IMG/VR virus record: IMGVR_UViG_3300006332_000026
Coordinates: 1-26,996 of that record
DNA: 26,996 nucleotides
Source: a virus
Direction: 5' to 3' (one strand)
Shown: piece after piece, positions 5,954 through 15,000 of the stretch
Layout of the letters: each line of letters begins with the position of its first letter
Numbering within the stretch: position 1 is the first letter of the stretch
The notes under the pieces: model-generated
The model's database searches: none
Told to the model about the DNA's origin: nothing
Seen by the model: only the letters and a program-made list of their open reading frames with translations
Translations under genes and position numbers: made by a program

Positions 5954-7566
5954 TGAGCTTAGTTCCTATAGAGAAAGTAGGTGAATTCGGAATTGTCAAA
6001 GACATTAATGCTTGGCAATTGCCTAACAATGCGTGGACAGAAGGTAATAATATAAGGGCAGAACATAATGCAATACAGAAAAGCCCCGGATATTTAGAGG
6101 TAATGGAGTCGTGTCCTGTACCTCCGTACTTTATTACTAACCTAGAAATAGGCGGAGCAAACTATTGGATAGTCGGAGGGCTTGCAAAAATATATGTACA
6201 CAATGGAACAACTTGGACAGACATTACAAGAACTAGCGGAGATTATAATGCAACTGCTAAAGAAAACTGGACAGCCACGATTCTAGGTGGAATACTTATA
6301 ATGAGCAATGGATTTGATGATCCCCAGTTCTGGGCATTATCATCCGGCATACCTTCAGTATCTACAAAAATGGCAGACCTAAGTAACTGGCCTGCCAGCA
6401 CAGAGTGCAAATCATTAAGGGCTTTTAAATCTTTTTTAATTGCGTTAAACGTTACCAAATCATCAGTACCTTACACTAGTCTTGTCAAGTGGTCTACTGC
6501 GGCGGCAACACAAACTGTACCCACTTCATGGGACGAGACATCACCAACCGTTGATGCTGGCGAGTATGCTTTAGAGGATAGTAAAGGTATTATAGTTGAT
6601 GGGTTACCGTTACGCGGTGACTTTATGATCTATAAACAATACTCTACTTATAAGATGAGTTATGTTGGTAATCCGTTTATCTTCTCGTTTACACAGCTAT
6701 CTCCTAATGTTGGAGCTTTAGCAAAGAACTGTGTTAAAGAGTTTGATGGTGGTCACTTTGTAATGGCTTATGGTGATATGTATATCAACACTGGTGACAG
6801 GCTTACATCTATTTTGCCTCATAAGATGAGGGACTTTATATTTAATGATATTAATGGAGATGAATTTGAAAAAAGTTTTGTTGCCGCAGATTATAATAAA
6901 ACAGAAATGTGGGCTTGCTATGTATCATCAGGTAACGTAACCAATGCCCAATGTGACAAAGCTCTTGTATGGAATTGGAGCAATAATACTTTTACTATAC
7001 GCGATCTACCTAATGTTGGCTTTATTGAGTTTGGCACTGAGGGTAATCCTCTAGCTCCGGGTTCATGGAACTCAGCAACATCTACATGGGCCTCTGACAC
7101 TCTTAACTGGAATGAGTCTGTATCTACATCTTACTTTAACTTGGCTGGTAAGAGTTTAAGTATGGCCTCTCCTACTAACACTAAGGTATATAGAGATAAC
7201 GCAGGTAACAAAGCAGACACATCTAACATGACAAGCTATATACAAAGGACTGGTTTAACTGTCGATGAGTCTGGTGCTAATAATCAATCAATGGTAAAGC
7301 GTGTAACTGCTGTATATCCTAAGATGTCTGCATCTACTGATTCTACTGTTAATGTATATGTGGGTCATCAGATGTCAACAGAAGAAGCTATCACATGGGA
7401 AGGGCCAACAACCTTTAACCCTGCCACACAATCTAAAGTTCCATTTAATGTTACAGGAAAGTACATAGGTGTTAAGTTTGAATCAACAGGCGATCAAACT
7501 TGGAAGCTGGACGGTTACACTTTAGATGTAAAGAACGCAGGAACCAGAGGAAGCAAGAGCTACTAA
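5953..7566 (+). CDS. Large tail protein, stabilisation / tail-tube type
   Basis: 537 residues when started at the ATG (MSLVPIEK) that overlaps the preceding stop. An upstream in-frame ATG at 5932 would add seven residues lying wholly inside the previous gene and is less likely. The beginning 'MSLVPIEKVGEFGIVKDINA' followed by 'LPNNAWTEGNNIRAEHNAIQ' matches the usual N-terminus of large podovirus tail proteins ('GI.kD....LP.naWt...NvR..dg...k..G'). The remainder is beta-rich, with no signal peptide or helix. The likely role is in the short tail or its hub, comparable to phage stabilisation or nozzle proteins. It is followed by a coupled small tail gene (TAATG). Confidence 0.72.
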   Translation: MSLVPIEKVGEFGIVKDINAWQLPNNAWTEGNNIRAEHNAIQKSPGYLEVMESCPVPPYFITNLEIGGANYWIVGGLAKIYVHNGTTWTDITRTSGDYNATAKENWTATILGGILIMSNGFDDPQFWALSSGIPSVSTKMADLSNWPASTECKSLRAFKSFLIALNVTKSSVPYTSLVKWSTAAATQTVPTSWDETSPTVDAGEYALEDSKGIIVDGLPLRGDFMIYKQYSTYKMSYVGNPFIFSFTQLSPNVGALAKNCVKEFDGGHFVMAYGDMYINTGDRLTSILPHKMRDFIFNDINGDEFEKSFVAADYNKTEMWACYVSSGNVTNAQCDKALVWNWSNNTFTIRDLPNVGFIEFGTEGNPLAPGSWNSATSTWASDTLNWNESVSTSYFNLAGKSLSMASPTNTKVYRDNAGNKADTSNMTSYIQRTGLTVDESGANNQSMVKRVTAVYPKMSASTDSTVNVYVGHQMSTEEAITWEGPTTFNPATQSKVPFNVTGKYIGVKFESTGDQTWKLDGYTLDVKNAGTRGSKSY

Positions 7567-7856
7567 TGGGTACATACACTGATAGAGTAGTTAAGTCTGT
7601 AACACACTATACTCCGGGGCCATTGCCTTTAGATAAGGATGATATAGATGTATATCTTATTAATGAACTGCAAAGGTTAGGTGATATTATATACAATCAA
7701 GCAACATTTAGATTGGAGAGGACTCATGCCGAACCGCAAAGACCGCGAGAAGGTGACGTTAGATACGCCGATGGGACAAACTGGAACCCCGGAGGTGGGG
7801 AAGGAATCTATTTCTTTAGAAAGGGAAGTCCCGGATCTTGGATCAAGCTCGGTTAA
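7566..7856 (+). CDS. Small tail-region protein, function unknown
   Basis: 96 residues when started at the ATG overlapping the previous stop (TAATG, 7564-7568); the frame is open further upstream but that part lies inside the tail gene. The C-terminal half contains 'EPQRPREGDVRYADGTNWNP' (56-75) and then a Gly-rich 'GGEGIYFF' and 'WIKLG'. This 'P..G.vryADG..WnPG.G.G.Y' pattern recurs in small phage tail proteins and suggests a beta-structured fibre or tail-accessory domain. The last 131 bases are shared with the next gene in another frame. The function is not known. Confidence 0.72.
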   Translation: MGTYTDRVVKSVTHYTPGPLPLDKDDIDVYLINELQRLGDIIYNQATFRLERTHAEPQRPREGDVRYADGTNWNPGGGEGIYFFRKGSPGSWIKLG

Positions 7857-8277
7857 AGTATTACTTATAAGCCCAGAGGATGTTGATCTTGTATGGGATG
7901 AGGCAGAGCCATTAATAGACTTAGCACTTAGACATTCAGAGGGAGAGTTAATATCTTCTGATCTAATTCCAATTATAAAAAGTGGTGAACAGCAGTTATG
8001 GGTAGCCATAGAGGATAGCGAAGTGATAGCATCTATGGTAACAGAGATTATTTCTTACCCAAGAAAAAGAATATTAAGAGTAATAACAATAGGCGGAAAG
8101 GATGGAAGGGGTATAGATAAATGGTATACATTCCTACCTTTGATTGAAGGGTTTGCTTTAAAGCATGGATGCACATCATTAGAGGCATGGACAAGAAAAG
8201 GAATGGCAAGAAAGCTAAATGACTGGAAGAATTCATATATGGTTATAACTAAAGACTTAAAGCAGAGGATACAATAA
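7726..8277 (+). CDS. GNAT-like protein, possibly a T7 gp13-type internal virion protein
   Basis: 183 residues from the ATG at 7726, which has an excellent ribosome site (GGAGAGG, 7715-7721); the frame continues upstream but without a comparable signal. Residues 45-175 follow an acetyltransferase-like order: an N-terminal helix pair ('VDLVWDEAEPLIDLAL'), 'LWVAIEDSEVIASMVTEI' as central strands, 'RVITIGGKDG', and a C-terminal helix 'FALKHGCTSLEAWTRKG'. The acyl-CoA loop is not canonical, so catalysis is doubtful. A similar domain is found in small internal virion proteins of T7-like phages, and the next genes also look internal. It overlaps the previous gene by 131 bases. Confidence 0.6.
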   Translation: MPNRKDREKVTLDTPMGQTGTPEVGKESISLEREVPDLGSSSVKVLLISPEDVDLVWDEAEPLIDLALRHSEGELISSDLIPIIKSGEQQLWVAIEDSEVIASMVTEIISYPRKRILRVITIGGKDGRGIDKWYTFLPLIEGFALKHGCTSLEAWTRKGMARKLNDWKNSYMVITKDLKQRIQ

Positions 8278-9374
8278 TGGCTAGAGTTTTTAATTATGAG
8301 CCGGGGGTTAGGACTCCTCTTGATGTTTATACTGGAGTCATTCCAGAATTTGGTAGTGATGCAGAGATATGGGATCTAATTCGAGAGCATATGATTAATG
8401 TAGAGACTCCAGAAGTAAAGTGGAACCCTCAATCATTAATGACAATTCCTTTTCCAAACAAGTCGCCTGTAAAACCTGATAACAAAATTCCTCCCAATGG
8501 AACTGGAAAAGGTATTGGAACAGGAAGCGGAACTGGAATTGGCACTGGAAGCGGCACTGGAATTGGTACTGGAAGTGGAACTGGAGTTGGTACTGGAACT
8601 GGTACTGGAATTGGCGATGGAGATAGCAAAAAGACAGGAAGTGGCGATAAAGGCACTGGATCAGTTGTAACATCTAATACCGCTATAGATCAGGGGCTTT
8701 TAACTGCTCTGTCTCAAGCAGAACGAGAGGCCGAAGAAGCAGAAAGGCAACGACAGATTGATGAAAAGTTAGCTGAAGATGCCGCCGCAGAAGAAGAACG
8801 CCTAGCAGAGTTAAAAAGATTGCAAGATGCCAAGGAACAGCAAGATCTTCTTGATCAGAAACGACTACAAGAGCAGAATGAAATAGCAAGACTACAACAA
8901 GAGGAGGCAGATAAAGCGTTACAAAGGTTAAGCGATCTGCAAAAGTCTTCTCCAGTACAAGAATGGGTTAACCCAGATATGACAGGCTATACTTCAACTG
9001 AAGTTGATAGTGTAATAGATCAGTATTTGGAAGAGTTAGAGAGGCAAGAAGATTTAGCCGCCCAAGCATTACAGGATGAAATTACACGCAAGTTAGCTAA
9101 AGAGGCTTATGACAAAAGAAATGAGGAAGAAGAAAGAAGGAGAGAGGAAGAGGCGCAAGCAAACGCCAATGCTTTAGCGTTATCGGATGCTTTTGATTTA
9201 ACATTTGAGACTGATATTGCTTCTGCTGGAGGTGGAGATGCAGGTGGAGGAACTGGCGTTGTTCCTGCATATACTGTAGATTTAAATGCTTGGGTCAACC
9301 CAGATCAATCTACATTTGTAGACCCCGTATTCGTTGAAGAAGATCCTTGGTGGAAAAGAATTTTTAGCAGGTAA
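8277..9374 (+). CDS. Virion protein with Gly-Thr repeat and long coiled coil
   Basis: 365 residues in four visible parts: an N-terminal folded region (1-70); a low-complexity repeat (75-116) of the unit GIGTGSGT; a highly charged coiled coil (about 146-300) rich in Glu, Gln, Lys, Arg and Ala; and a C-terminal tail with a second Gly-rich spot and 'WWKRIF' near the end. There is no membrane helix. The segment 'WVNPD' occurs twice (near 230 and 289). The flexible linker plus rod fits an internal virion or ejected tail-channel protein, and its neighbours agree. No homologue can be named with confidence. Confidence 0.65.
   Translation: MARVFNYEPGVRTPLDVYTGVIPEFGSDAEIWDLIREHMINVETPEVKWNPQSLMTIPFPNKSPVKPDNKIPPNGTGKGIGTGSGTGIGTGSGTGIGTGSGTGVGTGTGTGIGDGDSKKTGSGDKGTGSVVTSNTAIDQGLLTALSQAEREAEEAERQRQIDEKLAEDAAAEEERLAELKRLQDAKEQQDLLDQKRLQEQNEIARLQQEEADKALQRLSDLQKSSPVQEWVNPDMTGYTSTEVDSVIDQYLEELERQEDLAAQALQDEITRKLAKEAYDKRNEEEERRREEEAQANANALALSDAFDLTFETDIASAGGGDAGGGTGVVPAYTVDLNAWVNPDQSTFVDPVFVEEDPWWKRIFSR
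8511..8606 (+). repeat. In-frame tandem repeat, 24-base unit, four copies
   Basis: Four consecutive 24-base units encode GIGTGSGT, GIGTGSGT, GIGTGSGT and GVGTGTGT, with related GT-rich codons on both sides (8499-8624). Within each unit the hexamer GG-n-ACTGG recurs, so there is a shorter 12-base period as well. Copies differ at third positions, so they are not a recent perfect expansion. Such repeats change length by slippage and act as flexible linkers. Confidence 0.9.
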
Positions 9375-9392
9375 ACAAGAGAGGAATTAATT

Positions 9393-10493
9393 ATGTCAGG
9401 AGGAAGCAGAGTAACTAAAACAGAGACTAGCCCTTGGGGTATGTTGCCCGTTGAGCCCGGAGAAGAGTTTGAATTTCAGGATAAAAAATACATAAGTAGC
9501 GAAGATTTTGGTGCTGGAGGTATAGGTCAGCTTCCAAGGTTAATTGAGGTTTTTGATGAAGCAAAAGATCTTTATGAAGGTGGACAGTTTACACCGTCTT
9601 ATTATGCAGATCAAACCTATGCACCATTTGATCCTTATCAACAAGCGGCTCAACAAGCTATTGTTGATTATTCCTCTTCACCTAATGTAGAAGGATTACA
9701 GCAACAGGCTTTAGGAGGGGTTGGAGCAGGTCTTGATTATGGTACTGGATTAATGGGGTATAGCACTGGTTTGTTGGGTTCATTAACTCCCGGCCAGTAT
9801 TCAAACCTTACTCCATTTACAGATCAGCAATACTCTGATTTGTTATCTGGAACTGTAGACACTGAAAGATTTGGATCTATCTCTGATGCGTATAGAAGAG
9901 AGGCCGAAAAACAATTAACAGAAAATTTGTTACCAAATATTAGGCAGGGTCTTGTTCAGTATGGTCAGCCCGGAGGAAGTTCAAGAGGCGATCTTCTGCA
10001 GTCTCAAGCTATAGAAGCCGCAAACGAAAGAATGTCAGATAATATAGCAAAAGCTATGTTTAATGCACAAGCTACTGCTGAAGAAAATAGAATTAGGGCG
10101 GCTCAACTTGGCATAGGCGCACAACAGTTTGGCGCAGGTCTTGGTGATGTTGGAGCAAGAACAGCGCAAGGGTTCTTAGGTCAGTACCCAACTGTGATGG
10201 AGGCTCCATTAGGAATGTATGGTCAAGTAGGAAATGTAGGCGCACAAAGAAGAGCTATGACTCAGGCTGGCATAGATGAGGCAATGGCAAGACATCAATA
10301 TAGAGCTACGTTACCACAGACGGCACTACAGAACTATCTGTCTATGCTCTCAGGTGAATGGGGCGGTCAAAGTGTAGCTACCAATCCGGGTCAAAGTCCT
10401 GTAGGAACTATACTAGGTGCGCTTGCTGGCTCCACAATGGGGCCAATGGGTACACTGGCTGGAGCGCAGATAGGCGGAAGCGCATTTAATTAG
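9393..10493 (+). CDS. Putative internal virion / DNA-ejection protein
   Basis: 366 residues, soluble, Ala/Gly/Gln-rich. The N-terminal quarter is charged; residues about 70-250 are predicted helical with repeated 'QQAAQQAI', 'EANERMSDNIAKAMFNAQ', 'EENRIRAAQLGIGAQQFGAG' stretches; the C-terminus ends in a glycine/alanine-rich hydrophobic patch ('GTILGALAGSTMGPMG'). Long amphipathic helices with a Gly/Ala hydrophobic end are typical of podovirus proteins that leave the capsid and form a trans-envelope channel (T7 gp14 is an example by role). Ribosome site GAGAGGAA lies before the ATG. The family is not recognised; the role is from composition and location. Confidence 0.55.
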   Translation: MSGGSRVTKTETSPWGMLPVEPGEEFEFQDKKYISSEDFGAGGIGQLPRLIEVFDEAKDLYEGGQFTPSYYADQTYAPFDPYQQAAQQAIVDYSSSPNVEGLQQQALGGVGAGLDYGTGLMGYSTGLLGSLTPGQYSNLTPFTDQQYSDLLSGTVDTERFGSISDAYRREAEKQLTENLLPNIRQGLVQYGQPGGSSRGDLLQSQAIEAANERMSDNIAKAMFNAQATAEENRIRAAQLGIGAQQFGAGLGDVGARTAQGFLGQYPTVMEAPLGMYGQVGNVGAQRRAMTQAGIDEAMARHQYRATLPQTALQNYLSMLSGEWGGQSVATNPGQSPVGTILGALAGSTMGPMGTLAGAQIGGSAFN

Positions 10494-10501
10494 GAGGGAT
10501 T

Positions 10502-11035
10502 ATGAATAATTTTTCAAACACTCATACATGGCATTTATTTGGAATACCTGACAGGTTTAAAAGGTTAGTGCAAGACCCATCTGTTTTGCTAGATGTTCCT
10601 TATTCTCCAATACTTAGTAACCAAACTTTGCGACCACTTGCATCTGGCGATTCTTGGATGCGTATGTTTGAGGACACAGGCTTGCTTAAAATAACACAAG
10701 AAGAAAAGGAAAGAAGGCACGCTGAAAAAAGAAAAATCGACCAGTCTCAAAGACGTATGCCCGGAACATCGGCTAAAGACATCGCACGTTATGCTGCATA
10801 TGAAGATCAAAGAAAGCAAGAGGCTAAAGAGGAAGAGCTAGATCAAAAGTATAAAGATCTTACCAATATGATGCTACTTAGTAGTATTGCTAAAGCATCA
10901 CAGGCTAAGACACCAACGTCTGTGTACGCCACTCAAGCAGGAACATCAGTAGCACCAGCGGCAAGATCTTTAATGACCACACCTCTTGCTGGAAGACAAC
11001 AGCAAAGAGACTTATTAAATTACATCTACGCTTAG
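10502..11035 (+). CDS. Hypothetical virion-module protein
   Basis: 177 residues. The N-terminal third is mixed, and residues about 65-125 form a strongly charged helix ('EEKERRHAEKRKIDQSQRR', then 'DQRKQEAKEEELDQKYKDL'), probably a coiled coil. The last 40 residues are Ala/Thr/Ser-rich and flexible. No catalytic or membrane motif is present. Ribosome site AGGAGG (10493-10498) lies 3 bases before ATG. It sits between two putative ejection proteins and is probably packaged or needed for their assembly. I do not recognise a family. Confidence 0.65.
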   Translation: MNNFSNTHTWHLFGIPDRFKRLVQDPSVLLDVPYSPILSNQTLRPLASGDSWMRMFEDTGLLKITQEEKERRHAEKRKIDQSQRRMPGTSAKDIARYAAYEDQRKQEAKEEELDQKYKDLTNMMLLSSIAKASQAKTPTSVYATQAGTSVAPAARSLMTTPLAGRQQQRDLLNYIYA

Positions 11036-11044
11036 GGGAAAGTT

Positions 11045-12091
11045 ATGGCAGGATTACTAGGAAGGGGAGTATTAGCTGGGGCTAAACTTGTCAATAAGGG
11101 GAATCCTTTATGGAGCATTTTAGGCAGGGGAAGATTTAATCCACTTAGGGGGGCTAGGGAGGCAACGTATCGTGGACAACCATTTCCAGAGGGTGCTGCT
11201 ACTGGGACAGCAAGAACACGTACATCTGGCATTCCCGGAGGAACAACATTCAGACCTATCCCCGGCAAAGAGGGAGCATACAGAACAACGCATGGCGGAA
11301 CAGCTACAGGATCTACACTTCCTAAAAATGTATTGATGGACCCAAAGTTATATAATCCAGCTAGAACCACAGGATTTCTTAACCCAAGAGCGCACCCATA
11401 TAGGGCTGGTGCTGTTGGTGCTGCTGCTACACTTGGGTTACCTGCGCTTTGGCGAGGCGGTGAAGAAGAAATGCCTAATATTTCTGGAACACGGATGCCA
11501 CCCCCAGAAGTATCAATGCAAGGTCTTCCATCATACTCAGATAGGCTGTTCAAACAGAATGAACTTTTTTTTGATATGATGCAGGATGCTGTTACGAAGT
11601 CTGGTATTGTAGCGGCTATAGATGAAGAAGAGGGAGAAAATCTCCTGAAGAACATGAAAGAATTAATTTCACAAACAGTGACATATAAAAATGACTCTCA
11701 GCTGGCTAAGATAGCTGATGCGGCTTTAAAATCTACTGGCTCACCAAGTGAGATCTACCACAGAATGATAAAGGGAGGAGCCTCACCTGAAGAAGCTATG
11801 AAAGTATCTGGTCATCAAATAAAAATTAAAGATGCTACTATTGGAGACTTGTCAGCTAAAGAAAGAGTATGGGAAGGGATAGTACAGGTAGCTATGACAG
11901 GAGACATTACTCAAGCGGCGCAAATGCTTGTCCAAGCATGGGGTACTGGTCTTCTTGGAGGCGCACCTATGAGCGAGAACCCTGAGCAAAGAATGGAAAT
12001 AGCATTGCAATATCTTACACAATATATGCAAGGAGATACTGGCGTTGCTCCGGGCATGGGATCAGGGATAACGGATATAAGTGTAGCGTAA
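11045..12091 (+). CDS. Putative internal virion protein with one hydrophobic segment
   Basis: 348 residues. The basic N-terminal 110 residues are rich in Gly, Arg and Pro; a hydrophobic stretch 'AGAVGAAATLGLPALW' (about 120-135) could insert in a membrane; the C-terminal 200 residues are helical and acidic ('AAIDEEEGENLLKNMKEL'). A single potential membrane segment in a protein of the ejection module would fit a role in penetrating the cell envelope. ATG is preceded by GGGGAAAG. The stop overlaps the next start as TAATG, coupling it to the 1142-residue protein. The function is inferred; no family is recognised. Confidence 0.6.
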   Translation: MAGLLGRGVLAGAKLVNKGNPLWSILGRGRFNPLRGAREATYRGQPFPEGAATGTARTRTSGIPGGTTFRPIPGKEGAYRTTHGGTATGSTLPKNVLMDPKLYNPARTTGFLNPRAHPYRAGAVGAAATLGLPALWRGGEEEMPNISGTRMPPPEVSMQGLPSYSDRLFKQNELFFDMMQDAVTKSGIVAAIDEEEGENLLKNMKELISQTVTYKNDSQLAKIADAALKSTGSPSEIYHRMIKGGASPEEAMKVSGHQIKIKDATIGDLSAKERVWEGIVQVAMTGDITQAAQMLVQAWGTGLLGGAPMSENPEQRMEIALQYLTQYMQGDTGVAPGMGSGITDISVA

Positions 12092-15000
12092 TGCCAAGAA
12101 TAGGTTTTAAATATAATGGACAGGATTTAAGAGCCTCTGTTACTGATGAGTTTTTAACCCTTCCAGAAGAGGAACAAAGAAGGAGGCTAGAAGTCGACCT
12201 GCTGGACAAGCATGGCTTGAAGCCAAGACCAGAAGGAGAGAAAGGTTTTCTTCATAAACTTGGTTTGCTTGAAAGGCCAGCTCAAGCCTTAAAGGTTGGT
12301 GTAAAAGAAAGCCTTATTGGTGGAAGCCTATATAAAGCATTGGGTCAGGTAGACCCAACACCACAAGAGGGTGTGCTGACTGGCTTAAAAAGAGGATGGT
12401 TAGGTGAGGACGAGATAAGAACCCAAGACTTCCTTCCTGATGATATGCCCGGATGGTTAAAGGGTACACTAGGTTTTGCTGGGGATGTTCTTACTGACCC
12501 TTTAACATACTCTGGCGGCCTAATAGGTAAAAGTATTTATACGGCAGGGCAAGGCATTAAAGCAATGACACCTAGACCTGTTGCTCTTGCGTTGCAGTCT
12601 ATTAAAGAGAACGATAAGTTTACAGACTTTGCTAGAGCTATGAACGTTCCAGTGGGTGATGCAAAGAAAGTTAAGAGTGCCGCAACAGAAACAAATAGAG
12701 TGGCAAAAGAAGTTGAGCTTGAAATGGCTAGGGAAATTCCTATACTTAGGAAGTGGCTAGAAGATAAAGCAAGAAGGACTGGGAAGACCACGCAATCTAT
12801 TCATTGGGCTATGCGTAATTGGATGGATAGAAAAAAGATTATGGTAGACCATGAAGGAAAACCATTAACCTCGAATTGGTATGAGGAGGATGGTAAAATT
12901 TTTGCTGGAGACTCTAAGAGGCCCGATGCTGCTAACGTAGCAATACAAAAAGAAAATGATCTTCTTAAAGAGAAGGTCACAGATGTTCTGGGTAAGGATG
13001 GTGTTAGATATGTTGATGAATGGACAGACAAACTAGAAGAGATACTAAAGAAAGAAAAGGGTGAAGGCATATACGTTATGTCTACACTGATGAGGCACTA
13101 TTTTCCTAGACGGCAAACCCCAAAGGGGCGTGAGGTATCTGAGGCGAAACTAGCTGGAGAAGAATACTTCCCTGAAGAGTTTGGTGACTTGAATGATCCG
13201 GCAATCTACATCCCTAGAGAACACTATAGGCACGGTAGAATACATGGGGAAAAAAGTGCTGACGAAATAAACGCAGAAAAGTTTTCCATCATGGATGGTG
13301 TTGGCCCTGTTAATGAGGCTGATATACCGTACATGAATTCTTTCTTTCATACAGATCCTTCTCTAGCTATAGGGTTAAGATGGGCTGAGTCAGCTACGTC
13401 AAGACAAAAGAAAAGATTTATAGATATGGTTACAGACTGGAGGCCAATGAACAGGAAGCCAGTAGAAGACCCAATGCCTTTTATGAATGTTGGAAAGTGG
13501 GTTAGACCAGATCCAGATAATGCTGGGATGTTCCAGCAAAGGATAATGGGTAAGGATGGTAGAAATAACTGGGTTCCAGTAGACAAAGAAACCGCTACAT
13601 ATGTAGACGTTGAAGGCATAGCTCCAAAGTTTGTAGAGGAAGTAGAGATAAGAAGGGCGGCAGAGCTAGCAGAGATAACTGCTTATGCTTTAGCGAGAAA
13701 GTCTGGTGTTGCACCTAAAGATGCTATAAAAGTAAGTCGTGAAGCATTTGAAAAATCTTGGAATGAAGCGCCCAAGATTTCCATGAGGTTCAAGGCTCCG
13801 AAAAATGTATCCAAGCAAATAACTCAGCAATTAAATTTGATGGGGGCATCTACACCCGGAAGCAAGGAGCTTAAAAAGTTTTTTAAATTCTTTGATGCGA
13901 TCCAAGATCCTTGGAAAGCATGGACTCTAGCTGTAAGACCAGCATATCATACTCGTAATGCAATAGGGAATATTCTAAATGCTTATGTTATTACAGGGTT
14001 AGGATCTAATATACCAAAAGCTGTAGAGACTTTTAAAGATGCGGCTAAACTGCAATACTATGCAAGGTTTGAAGGAAGCAATGGATTAAAGAAGCAAACA
14101 GTAGACAGACTAAAAGAGATGAATAAGACAGGTCAAGCTGGGTTTGTAGAAGGCATTCCTGATTTAGATGATGCTCTATGGTTTGCCGGAGATTATGGTG
14201 GCACTGGGTTCTCTATGAAAAGAATTACAGAAGAGGCACTGAATAGAGGGATAACAGCAGGACATTATCATAAAGATATTAATCGTGATTTAATTTCTAA
14301 ATTAGAGGCTGGTGCTGGAAAGGGAAGATACCCAAAGTTACAAAGAACTCTGGGTGTTGAGGCTAAACCTATCAAATGGGGCTTTGCATTTGGCGGAACT
14401 ATTGAAGGCAATGCAAGATACGCTGTGTTTATGAACACATTAAGAAAGATGAAAGATGGAGAAGATCTTGATTGGATAGCACCAGATGGAACGAAGGTTA
14501 AGCTATCACAGTTTGATGGAGATCATGATTACTGGACTACAGATTTAAAAGAAGTTCCTCCTTGGACTACACCAGATGGGAGAGAGTTTGACGGGTACTA
14601 TAAAAAAGTAAATAGACGAATGACTAAAGAGGACGCTATGTTTGATATAGCATCTAATGAAGTTAAGGCATCTCTCTTTGATTACTCTGATCTATCTGTA
14701 TTTGAAAGAGACTGGATGAAAAGATTAATGCCTTTCTACACATGGACTAGAAAGAACTTTCCTGCACAGCTTAAACAACTTGTCCTCAATCCTCAACGTG
14801 CAGAGAAATTGCACATAGCTAAAGAGCAATTCGAGCATGAAACAGGAGACATGGACTTCTCAGATTATGGAGCCTTCTGGGGTAAGCGTGTTCCAGTTTT
14901 CTTAGGCAAAGAAAGCAAGGGGGTAGTTAAGGCTTTTACTCTTTTGAACACAGTTCCTTTAGCAGAGTTACAGAGAATGTATCATCCCAAGGAGCTTATT

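Noticed and set aside
5965-5974. CCTATAGAGA, identical to the control-region repeat
   Set aside because: It encodes part of the N-terminus of the tail protein (PIEK), 12 bases after the start codon; probably chance, and not useful as a promoter for that gene.
8395-8889. Minus-strand open frames opposite the Gly-Thr repeat (Gln/Phe-rich and Pro/Val-rich peptides)
   Set aside because: Low-complexity reverse reading of the repeat; no start signal or neighbour logic.
11032-11655. 207-codon open frame on the minus strand opposite the 348-residue gene
   Set aside because: It is the mirror of a Gly/Pro/Arg-rich coding region, has no ribosome site, and would run against the virion transcript. A composition shadow.
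12537-13619. Several 66-90-codon minus-strand frames within the 1142-residue gene
   Set aside because: Ser/Phe/Leu-rich antisense readings without ribosome sites; typical shadows.
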